Of a stretch of 64,000 bases of DNA, positions 22,036-31,127 are shown piece after piece. The stretch comes from Sepiola atlantica. Its lineage: Eukaryota; Mollusca; Cephalopoda; Sepiida; Sepiolidae. Location of the stretch: the NCBI GenBank assembly GCA_963556195.1, contig OY744529.1, positions 59,830,080 to 59,894,079 on the forward strand, written 5' to 3'. Within the stretch, counting starts at the first letter, position 1, and each line of letters opens with the position of its first letter. The notes under the pieces were generated by a model. It worked only from the letters and a program-made list of their open reading frames with translations. It did no database searches and had not been told where the DNA came from. The position numbers and the translations under genes are program-made.

Positions 22036-23095
22036 GGTTAAACATCCGTTTGACATGCCGGCATGCATTGGACGGCTTTTAGAAATTGACTTGCAAATTA
22101 ACCTATCTTTGGCCAGGTATTTATTTATCTGTTAAGTCCATGTTTATCACTTCCTCCAATGTTTTCTTTTGCCTTCTCCTGTGAAATGAACTTGCTACCT
22201 TAACTGTTCTACACTGACTGAACCAAAAACTCTCATCCATTCTTTCAAGGTGGTCATACCATTAAAGTCTCCTGTTCTGCACACATCTCCCTATACTGTA
22301 CAGATTTAATCTTTCTCTGAGGTCATTAAAACTAAACCTGTCTTTAAGACTCACATTACATATTCATCATAACATTTTCATATCCTGTCTCTCCATGCAA
22401 CACATGTCCTCAACCCTCACTGGCCAGGTTTTGCTTCGATACATCATCATACTGCATATGCATACCTGATAAACACTTCTCTTGGTCGATAGTGGTAACA
22501 CTCTGCTGGTTAGTAATAGCAGAAGTTCCCTGAACTTACACCATCAACTCCTAATTTTTGCAATCACGGTAGCACCTGTTCCATCCTGTGCTTCAATTGT
22601 ATCACCAAGGTAACAAAACAACCTCAATATCTTTGCCATCCAATTATACTTTGTCCACCTCTGAGTTCTCATCCATCTCCATTGTCTTACACTTCTTGCA
22701 TATAAACTGGTTATCCTCTCTCAACCTACTAGTAATTCCACAGTACTTCTTGTGTACCCAATGCCTACAAGTATTACACAAACTTGAATTATAGCCGACT
22801 CCCTTTCAACAAACTGAGCAAGGCAACTTTCCTCTTTTTTCGGAGCTTTCCAACACTACAACCACTATGACCACTCAGACCTTTACTTTCCATAGCATTC
22901 CTCCAAGTCTTTAACTTAACAAGTATGTCTTCAATTCCATTGTTTCACAGGCAAGTACTAAACCATTAGCATACAGCATCTCTTCTGGAAAACCCATACG
23001 GAACTCCTTGGGCAATGCTTCTAAGACACAAATGAAAAGCAACGGTCTCAGTACAGAACCCTGATGTACTCCCACTTAAACATTAAAGCTGTCAC
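22035..23095 (-). pseudogene. LINE relic with GAT tail
   Basis: Minus-strand broken frames give RT text near 23,075-22,880: EYIRVLY / GSVL-type start, LLFICVLEALPKEFRMGFPE, MLYAN, LVLACETMEL, then WRNAMESKGLSGHSG. Near the tail it matches the relic at 51 kb base for base in places (AAAGATAGGTTA, GTCAATTTCTAAAA, ATGCC.GCATGT). Stops and frameshifts throughout. A 5'-truncated non-LTR insertion with a trinucleotide tail; clade not resolved. Confidence 0.75.
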
Positions 23096-24159
23096 TAAAT
23101 GTGACACACTAGCAATTAAAATGTAATAAGTGTTGGAAATTGAGAGAAACATGTAAGGGTACAACATTGTTTACGGACACAATATATTTATATTTGAGTT
23201 AGCAAAGATATGAGTGTTAGAAGTGTATGTGTCTATATGTTTGTTTTCTGTTAGTGTGTATATGCATGTGACTGTGTGAGATGTTTGATTGACTTCAGTA
23301 GGCATTGTGTGTGTTCTACTTTTGGCAGGTTGTGTATGTGTGTGACAAGATGTATAAGTGAGTTGAAAATAGCCATTCGCTTCTCCTAGATAGCTAAGCA
23401 TAATATCATGTGTTGGCTTGTTTTGTCTTGTCTCTGCTTCTACTGAGTGGAATGTTAAAATTCTGATCCTTTTATTCTAAGCGAGTGAATCAAAATAGTG
23501 AATTTACTTTTGGGCGCCAAAAATAATTTTCAAGCATGAAGAATGATTTGGATGTGCGGACGTCATCGTACGCATATCACATGACTGCAATTTTCACTTT
23601 TTTGTCAATATTTTGCTGAGAACCTCTTTTTGCACAAAAATTTAATTGCTTTTTTCTTAATGTTTTTGGGGGACGCGGCTTTTGTGTTTTCAAACACGCC
23701 ATTGGTAAATAAATAGGATTGAGATACATGCCAATCCTAAACAACATATCAGAGATTATAATTTATTATTAAGAGATGGAAAAAAAATATTAATAGATAA
23801 AAATGGCTGACTTGATTTACTACCATGATCCTTTGAAATTCGAAGTAATATTGAAGATTTTAAACTGACGAAAAGAAAGTAATGTTTTACTTGAATTAAA
23901 GTTTAAAGGCAAATGTTAACTATTATGGTTTATTTGTGCTCACAAACAGAAAAAAGGTTATTTTAAAAACACTGAATGCTTTATGTTATGTTGATAAAAT
24001 TGAACTTCTTTTCTTGAAAAATAAAATACAGAATGTTTTCTTTTTTCCACAATAAATAGAAGAATAAAGATGGATCAAATGTTTCTATTAATTTGATTTT
24101 TCTTTGCTTTTATTAAAGCAAAGAAAACGCAAATTAATATGCTCGTTTGCATTCAAGAA
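23096..24159. other. AT-rich stretch, no recognised gene
   Basis: Includes TGTGT-rich text at 23,220-23,350 with a 76-aa minus frame that has no motif. Nothing firm can be called. Confidence 0.5.
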
Positions 24160-24550
24160 AATTACTGAAAATTACTTTTCAGAAAATTACTGAAAGTACA
24201 GAAAATTGCTTTTCAAAGAATTACAAAAAATTCTTTTCAGAAAATTATAAACAATTGTTTTTTTAGAATATTCTTGAAAATTGTTTTTAAGAAAATTACT
24301 GAAATTTTTCAGTAATTTTATTGAAAACAAATTTCAGAAAATTAAAGAATTACTAAGAATTGCTTTTCAGAAAATTGCCTTTCAAAAAATTACTGATACC
24401 TACTTTTCAAAAGATTATTGAAGTTTCAGAAAATTACTTTTGAGAAAATTCCAGAAAATGTTATTTCATAAAATTCCCGAAAATCTTTTAGCAGAAAATT
24501 ACTGAAAATTGCTTTTCAGAAAATTACTGAATAGTACAGAAATTTATTGA
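24160..24550. repeat. Degenerate AGAAAATTACTGAAA repeat
   Basis: Variants of TTTTCAGAAAATTACTGAAA recur at irregular ~20-30 bp spacing through the stretch. An old, AT-rich tandem repeat. Confidence 0.75.
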
Positions 24551-25199
24551 AAATGATGTATTAAAATTTTAGAATCTGCATAATTATGTGTCATTTACGT
24601 AGAGTCTATATCTCATTAAACAGATGTAAAACATTGTCAGGTGAGAGAGTGATCATGTACTCCTAGATTCTTCTTTAATGAGTGCAATACGTTAGACACA
24701 AACATACTTGAAAACAATAAAATAATACGACTGTGGTAAAAGGTATGTGAACACAAAACTTACACAACACAACGAAAGAAAGGTTTTAATACTGTGGGGT
24801 TGCCCTCATAAGAGTCTTAAAATAAGAGTCTTTAATTTTATGTCATTTAATTTTGGTTTAAATATTATCACAATGAAATATAAATAACTTTCGTTTGGTG
24901 TTTCATGCTCTATCGGAAACCCCTTTATGAGAGAAACTATTAATATGATCCCCTGAGGATTATCAACATAGATAAAAGCAAGTATTATTTCACGTTCATA
25001 GGTCTAATAGCCTGTAAATAGTTAGTGTACACAGACAGACGTCCATACACACATCTCCCATTTTCTATTATATGAAGAAAACGTGTCTGTCTTTGTGTCC
25101 AGCTTATCCAGTCATAAAATACACAAAGCTAATATATTCCTTTTCTGCATTGGCTTGAACAAAATATGTTATTATGTAGTAATTCGTCAACGTTCTTTT
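24551..25199. other. AT-rich stretch, nothing recognised
   Basis: No coding frame or repeat family recognised. Confidence 0.5.
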
Positions 25200-25345
25200 A
25201 CAATTGTAAGAGAATGCGAGAAAGAGAGGTGATAGAGAGAGGGGGAGAAGCTGGAGAAAAAGGGGAGGAGAGAAGAAGGAGAGGGTAAGGGAGTGACGAG
25301 ATAGAAGGGGTATAGAGATAGGGATAGAGAGAGCTAGAGAGAAAA
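25200..25345. repeat. Purine (GA)-rich tract
   Basis: GAGAGAGG and GGAGAAG-like low-complexity text; the minus frame through it is Ser/Pro/Leu-rich only because of this. Confidence 0.75.
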
Positions 25346-25840
25346 TTTTTAAAGTAATATGTAAAACACACTAGATATGTTAAACACACTAGAGCCACGC
25401 CAGATAATCATGCTAATATTAATATAGATCGAATCAATAAACCGCAAAAATGCTTGTACAAATCCATCACAGGATATCAATTATTGACCCAGTTTACAAA
25501 GTAATGATTCTCAGTCTAATCCTAAGACAATCTACCAGAAATATAGCTTAACATCAGTGTTGATAAACTAAATAAATACTTTCTAGATTGAGTGGATATT
25601 CATGATACAAATGTATCGTTTAACACTCGATCAGATTCATTGAAAATCAAATCATTATCCGACACACTATCAATGTCTAGTTAGATAATTACATTGGTGT
25701 TTCTTGGAAGAAGCCAATTTTGCAGCCATATCGTATTTGTGCAGAATTGCTCGTTCTTAATCTGATTAGATCTAGTTTAGTGGCAGTTTGGAAAATGCAC
25801 GTGTTGACTACACGCCAGTTTATAGTTGTGATTGGAATCT
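25346..25840. other. AT-rich stretch, nothing recognised
   Basis: No gene or repeat recognised. Confidence 0.5.
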
Positions 25841-25847
25841 TCATGTA

Positions 25848-25880
25848 CTAGCGGGAGTCACCCTCTCGCTATCGCTTTGC
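25848..25880. repeat. Third CTAGCGGGAGTCACCC-type motif
   Basis: TACTAGCGGGAGTCACCCTC here resembles the starts at 17,123 and 18,913, though no TA run precedes it. Confidence 0.35.
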
Positions 25881-25964
25881 AATTTAATTCATATTCTTTA
25901 CTTGAAATCAAACTAATCGATAGGGAAAAGCAGACAATACCCCCTCTCTCTTTCTCTATCTCTG

Positions 25965-25972
25965 TCTGTATG

Positions 25973-26035
<63 letters not shown>

Positions 26036-26037
26036 GG
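25965..26037. repeat. Compound TC / TA / GA palindromic microsatellite
   Basis: A TC run, then a TA run, then a GA run. Because GA is the reverse complement of TC, the whole tract is a palindrome able to fold into a hairpin. Confidence 0.95.
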
Positions 26038-26195
26038 CTTTACGCGCTCCATTACTTTTGGAGCTGCTCCCGCTCCTGCTCCAACGCCGAAAATTGGAGC
26101 TGGCTCCTCTCACGCTCCCCATTTTCAAAAAGGAGTCGCTCCTGCTCCAACTCCTATAAAAATGAGCGGCTCTTTTTCAGCGCTCCATAATGAAA
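26038..26195. repeat. GGAGC/GCTCC-iterated block
   Basis: GCTCC recurs at least ten times, in forms such as GGAGCTGCTCCCGCTCC. It starts right at the end of the GA run. Similar clustered short motifs occur near the ends of hAT-type transposons, but no transposase is present; the class is a guess. Confidence 0.5.
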
Positions 26196-27250
26196 ATGTA
26201 CCTTCTTTCATAAACGTTCTATTCTGCCAATGAATGGTCGAAGTATAGGGGTGGGCGTCAAAGGATCTCATCGATATGTGTTGGGATGTCACTTTAAGTG
26301 TAAGACCGTAAGATAATATTTAACAAAATGTCGCTAATATTTTGAGAGTTATAGGAGAACATGTCGGACGAAGTATAAGATTATACGTAAATTTCCGTTT
26401 CCTGAGGTATAAAATAGAAATAGAAAAATCCCTGAAGTATTTAAAAACAATTTTAATTTTCATTACATTAACAATCTATTTTTTCAGGAAAGGAAAATTT
26501 GACCCGATATTTTTTCTTTTGTTTTAAGTAAATAAAGTTTTACTTTTAAACATTATTAGTGATTATTTTCTTTTTAAAGAAAACATTTCTCTGGGAAAGG
26601 AGAGACAGCCAGGGCAACATTACTCGTCATGTTGTTGTTTAATATTTGTTTGTTTTACGAACGTAACTATATCGTATAATGTATATTATTATTTATAACA
26701 GAGAAACGCGCAAGTTCTTTCAAACAAATCGATTCATCCATTTTTTTCTATAGTACAATTTGAGGCGAAAAAAACCCAATGAAGTTTATTTTTTAAGGAT
26801 TGAATAAAAAAAATATTTTTCATAAGTTGCCCCAAAATATCAATAAATTGTCAATAAACAATTCAGTGATCCATTTAATGTCTTAAAATTTCATACAAAA
26901 TATCTGGCCTAAACCTTGGGAGTTGAAAAAATATCGGGTCACCCCCCCCCCCTCCCCATCCCCCCAAAAAATTAACTGGAGCAAGTTTTCCTAGGTCGGG
27001 CAAAACATTTATTAAAATGAAAAATTTGAAAAAAAAGGTGAAAACATCTATATTTGAAATCTCTAACAAAAGCAAACTGTTTACAATTTTAATATTCGAT
27101 AATAGATTTTTTAAGATAAAGAAAGATATCTAATCTACTTTCGATTCTAAAAAAACACAAAATTTGTCAGAAAATCTAATTATTTGCTTTTTAAAATTAA
27201 AATTTAAGATATTTTCTTTAATTTAATTAAGTTTAAACATCGGTTTAATT
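26196..27250. other. AT-rich stretch with a small inverted pair
   Basis: GACCCGATATTTTTTC at about 26,501 and its reverse complement GAAAAAATATCGGGTC at about 26,925 bracket ~430 bp and could be ends of a small element. A C-run lies at 26,941-26,954. No gene seen. Confidence 0.4.
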
Positions 27251-27254
27251 GTAG

Positions 27255-27772
27255 AATAGGGACCGCTGTTTTCTTTCGCTCATTTCGCTTGGTTTTCGCC
27301 CAAATTTAGGATAAAACTGATTGCTCGTGTTAATTGTATTTTTGGTCCCGAAATAAAATTCTCATTTACTTTTTAAAATGTTGAGAATCTAACTTTAATT
27401 CCAGGTTTTAATTGCTGGCGGACATGTTGGTTTTTATTGTTTTTTTTCCTTGGACTAAATATATTTTTTCCTTGGACTAAAGATATTTTTACTGCTTTCA
27501 CATTTTATTACACACAAAAAAAAACTTTGAACATTCTATTTACAAAAGCAAGTTTTAACGGAATTTAACGAATTTAAAAGCAAACATAAAAATAACATCA
27601 ACAGCGGGTAAAAATGCGGCATAACAATTCAATTTGATATATGCTAAAAAATAAATTAGAATTTTTTGTCAGGACAAAATGTACCATTTCACCCCAAAAA
27701 TCGATTTTATCGAATATTTGGGTGAATACCGAGCGAAATGGGCGAGAAAATCCAACGGCCCCTATAGTATAA
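27255..27772. mobile_element. MITE-like element with ~50-bp inverted ends
   Basis: Left end: ATAGGGACCGCTG, TTTCGCTCATTTCGCTTGG, TTTTCGCCCAAAT. The right end read inward: ATAGGGGCCGTTGG, CGCCCATTTCGCTCGG, TATTCACCCAAAT. The interior (~420 bp) has no coding frame, so it is non-autonomous. Target duplication is not clear; superfamily unknown. Confidence 0.65.
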
Positions 27773-28086
27773 TTGAACCTAAAATTCTTTATTTAAAAAC
27801 ACGAATTAAAAGAAAAATTGGCTTATTTATTCAATCACAATAAAACCCGTTGTCATAAATAATAAAAAATTTAAATCTATAAGAAAATAACTTCAAAGGC
27901 GTCTATACACTTACTGGTGCCTTTAAAGACATTTGGTGACAAATTGTCTGTCTTCTGCCTTAAGAAAATGCTCCATCAAAAATTTAACACATAGGGGTCG
28001 TTAATACATTGGGCTACTGATTGGGCACTTGTTATAAACCCGGTTGAAATTCTTTGGATTACTACCCTGTGGATGTTTTCCTGGAT

Positions 28087-28087
<1 letters not shown>

Positions 28088-28170
<83 letters not shown>

Positions 28171-28188
28171 GTATATATATATAGTGTT
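28088..28188. repeat. TA microsatellite with TATG variant
   Basis: A long alternating TA run ending in ATGTATGTATG. Confidence 0.95.
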
Positions 28189-28249
28189 AAAGTGAATAAT
28201 TTTGGTAAGAAATCCAAGTAAGAAAGCTCAATGTAGAAAACAGAGCAAG

Positions 28250-28641
28250 AATAGAATATAGTAAGAAAAAAATCACAAACACATTGTAACTGTCAGCATA
28301 TATAATTTATTTCGACTTCCCAGTCTCCTCAGAATGCTAGTGGTACAATTACATATTGAAAATGACAGAAAAAGAAATTTCACCAGCCAAAAAAGAAATA
28401 TTATAAGCAAAGAGAGGGGGAATAAAAAAGGGGGATTTTAACTTAAGTTTGTTGCTTGTCCCCCTTTTTTATCCCCCCCCTCTCTTTGCCTATAATATTT
28501 CTTTTTTTCCGCTGGTGAATATTTATTTTTCTATTATTTCAAATATGTAACTGTACTGCTAGCATTCTGAGGAGACTGGGAAGTCGAAATAAATTATAAA
28601 TTCTGACAGCTACACTGTGTTTGTGAACTTTTTCTTTCTAT

Positions 28642-28648
<7 letters not shown>
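28250..28648. repeat. Foldback element with ~190-bp arms and hammerhead-like cores
   Basis: The left arm (28,250-28,438) is the reverse complement of the right arm (28,452-28,648). Each arm holds CTGAGGA, GACT, GGGA, AGTC, GAAAT in that order (plus strand 28,567-28,590; minus strand 28,332-28,309), which fits the hammerhead core CUGANGA - stem II - GAAA. It is flanked on both sides by TA runs. No protein frame. Confidence 0.75.

Positions 28649-28696
<48 letters not shown>
28646..28696. repeat. TA microsatellite
   Basis: Alternating TA run right after the foldback element. Confidence 0.95.
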
Positions 28697-28700
<4 letters not shown>

Positions 28701-28756
28701 CTATATTTCTAAGAAGAAAAGAAGACAAAACTCTCGTTCTGTCTCCCTTTGTTCTA

Positions 28757-28758
28757 TT

Positions 28759-28811
<53 letters not shown>

Positions 28812-28815
28812 TAAT
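28757..28815. repeat. AAT trinucleotide microsatellite
   Basis: A pure AAT/ATA run. Confidence 0.95.
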
Positions 28816-29156
28816 AAAAGAATATTTTTGTGTTCATATTAAAAGTGAAAGAAATTCTTTCCTTCTTTTTTATTATTATCAAATATTATTGAGATTAAGC
28901 CTCTCCTTCTTTGCTCATAAAATTAAAATTGCATACATAATTATTTCAACAAGCCGGACACACGTACGTTCACTTTTATTATATAGAGTTATGCTCATTA
29001 GGCATCTCTTATTTTAATCAAGAATTCCATTTCAAATTGTAATGAATAAAAAACGTAATTTAACGGCCACTTACAAATATAAAAAGGGTTATTAACAAAA
29101 ACATAGGAATATTTATATTTAATATCAGTTTTTTTAATAGTAGTATGGATTTTTAT
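28816..29156. other. AT-rich spacer
   Basis: No gene or motif recognised. It ends where the GC-rich U2-headed repeat begins. Confidence 0.5.
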
Positions 29157-29462
29157 TTACTCCTCGCGGAGTTAGGCACAAGGCCAGTTTTATCTTACTC
29201 CCACAAGTAAGATGTGACCCAAGATCGGGTCGAGCAAGTGGGGTTAAAAGCCAGCGCTCGAGAGGTGAGCACTCTGGCCATTTAAAAATTGCCTGGGCAG
29301 CCCCGTCGGCATTCCCCGGTAGGGGCGCCTCAGACAGTAAGCAATAAACTTACTCCTCCCCAAAGAGGGGAGGCGAAGCCTGGGAGGGTGGACCTCCTAG
29401 AACTGCACAGGACAGGCGTGCAGTATCCATCGGAACAGATACTACACTTTGATCTTTGCTTC
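29157..29462 (-). mobile_element. U2-headed SINE-like unit, minus strand, short subtype
   Basis: On the minus strand it starts with the U2 piece AGATCAAAGTGTAGTATC and TGTTC, then CGATGGATACTGCACG, the AGGAGGTCCACCCTCCCAGG block, a GCCTCCCC/GGGGAGG hairpin, CTACCGGGGAATGCCGACGG, and a tail with GGCCTTGTGCCTAACTCC, GCGA, GGAGTAAAT. It lacks the CATAGACTGG/CCGGTCTATG hairpin domain of the long subtype, like the last unit of the array at 48,066. The tail hairpin loop is GCGA instead of GGGG. Confidence 0.9.
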
Positions 29463-29482
29463 GCATTGCTGCAAAATATGGC

Positions 29483-29640
29483 ATAAGACCGGAAGGTAGG
29501 GAGAACCAGCTCCAACGAGGGGGCACTCTGGTGGGGTACAAAATATCTTAGAACGGACCCTCAACCAATCGGCCATAACCCTACTCTCCCGATGGAGAAG
29601 GTAATACCTGGGTAGGTCCACCTCCTACGACCGGGCTGAA
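29483..29640 (-). repeat. Diverged U2-type SINE fragment
   Basis: On minus: GGTGGACCTACCCAGGTATT, CCTTCTCCATCGGGAG and TACCCCACCAGAGTGCCCC, matching the diverged units at 58.4-59.2 kb better than the young units. Confidence 0.55.
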
Positions 29641-30314
29641 TCATGCCTCATTGCAACAAAGAATGGTTTAGTTACCAACAAGGCAATCCCTAGGTTGCCA
29701 GAATTATGCTAAAGCGAATCTTGTTATAAAAACAGCCAGCGAACTAGTCATTCTGATTGCTGACAAATTAGTCCACTCAGACAATACCTAACACGATTAT
29801 ATACACTCCAAAATCGTCCATTATTAAAGGGGTGTTAGTCGCTCTTGTCGGGGTTCAACACATCGCGACGTGTGTTTACTTTTGAAAAAGACGCCATCTT
29901 GAAAAACCGTAGCAGCAGCAGGAGTCGCAAGTTTTGTTTTAACCCCTTGCATGCTGCGGAAAGATACTGCCTGTTGCCTGTATTTCGCCGTCGCTGATGT
30001 TTTTAACTCTTCGTCTAGAAGAGTGGAAAACTACTGGGCCTCAGCGATCATTCTGGAAAGAAATATCAAAACAAACAGGGTTTCACCCGTATCTTCTATC
30101 TTTTTGGACGGAAGGAATAAAAATATAGTTTGTTGGGATAGCTGACTATATTTCTTATACAGTTCAACAACTTCTTGACTGGATTGGGCGACGAATAATT
30201 CCCACAGGAATTATTTGTCGTAATCTATACATTCATTAAAACCAGCGACTGTCATGGCACACTCTCTCCATGTATTCATCAGCTTGTCACTAGGAGGTTT
30301 TTTCGGATGCTTCC
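29641..30314. other. Spacer between inverted SINE copies
   Basis: Moderate GC, with a 64-aa frame at 29,951-30,145 that has no known motif. It lies between a minus copy (29,157-29,462) and a plus copy (30,315-30,598) of the SINE-like family. Confidence 0.5.
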
Positions 30315-30598
30315 TTGGTCTTTTGGCTAAGATCAAAGTGTAGTATCTGTTCCCCATAGACTGGTATTGTCTTGGCCTCCGGGACTTGATTTACGCCGGT
30401 CTATGGGATTGTCCTGTGCAGTTCTAGGAGGTCCACCCTCCCAGGCTTCGCCTCCCCTCTTTGGGGAGGAGTAAGTTTATTGCTTACTGTCTGAGGCGCC
30501 CCTACCGGGGAATGCCGACGGGGCTGCCCAGGCAATTTTTAAATGGCCAGAGTGCTCACCTCTCGAGCGCTGGCTTTTAACCCCACTTTCTCGACCCA
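30315..30598 (+). mobile_element. U2-headed SINE-like unit, tail replaced by U2 5' end
   Basis: The head TCTTTTGGCTAAGATC to GTATCTGTTC (30,319-30,351) joins straight to CCCATAGACTGG (the usual CGATGGATACTGCA is missing). It then carries the full body with the CATAGACTGG/CCGGTCTATG hairpin. The unit stops at CTCGACCCAAT, where the other units continue into the 3' tail; here it runs directly into the complete U2 5' end of the LINE at 30,599. Confidence 0.9.
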
Positions 30599-30645
30599 AT
30601 CGCTTCTCGGCCTTTTGGCTAAGATCAAAGTGTAGTATCTGTTCT
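30599..30645 (+). ncRNA. U2 snRNA 5' fragment heading LINE copy 1
   Basis: ATCGCTTCTCGGCCTTTTGG is followed by CTAAGATCAAAG and TGTAGTATCTGTTCT. This is the 5' end of metazoan U2 snRNA from nucleotide 1 to about 45 in human numbering, with the extra A of invertebrate forms (ATCAAAG). It keeps the GTAGTA branch-site recognition element but lacks everything downstream (stem II, Sm site, stems III-IV), so it cannot be a working U2 gene. It is the only head in the window with the true U2 +1 end. Confidence 0.93.
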
Positions 30646-31127
30646 CAGTTGCGACATTTTCATTTTACCCAGAGTCCAGTGATCAGCTACCGGGCCTATT
30701 GGCAAGGTTAAAGCTTTTTACTATTGACTAAGCCCCCTTTTGGGGCTTTTGTCGACTCCCCCTTTTGGGGAGTTTTTTCACTTTTTTCTCCCCCTTTTGG
30801 GGATTTTTTCTCTTTTTTTTTATTTTTCTCTTTTTTTCTCTCTTTTATGTTATTTCTATCTAACTCCTCCCCCGTTGGGGAGGCAGCTCCCCGTTGGTAG
30901 AGCTAGGTCTTCTACATTGTAGTTCCTCCCCCTCTTGGGGAGGCAGCTCCCCGTTGGTAGAGCTAGGCTTTCATTGTACATTAATTTTTTAAATTCTTTT
31001 TTCAGAGTCTGACTGCTTGTCCCAACTTAAGCAGCCGGCAGGTTCGGGGAAGACTCACGTGCCTTTTGGCGACGGTCCCCCTGATTCCGAATCGGCGGGT
31101 TGTGGACAGCAGACAGATCCAGTTGCG
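30646..31127 (+). promoter_or_regulatory. 5' leader of LINE copy 1 with stacked hairpins and direct repeats
   Basis: Three or more CCCCCTTTTGGGG-type inverted repeats lie at 30,730-30,810. A ~45-bp direct repeat occurs twice (about 30,862-30,908 and 30,922-30,967), each with CCCC..TTGGGGAGGCAGC, CTCCCCGTTGGTAGAGCTAGG in two parts. A TTCTTTTTTCAG tract at 30,993-31,005 resembles a splice acceptor just ahead of ORF1. The leader is non-coding up to the first ATG at 31,128. Confidence 0.6.

Noticed and set aside
31017..31127. TTG at 31,017 as start of ORF1 in copy 1
   Set aside because: No ATG there. The first ATG at 31,128 has a strong context and fits the family; the upstream 37 codons have no counterpart in copy 2.
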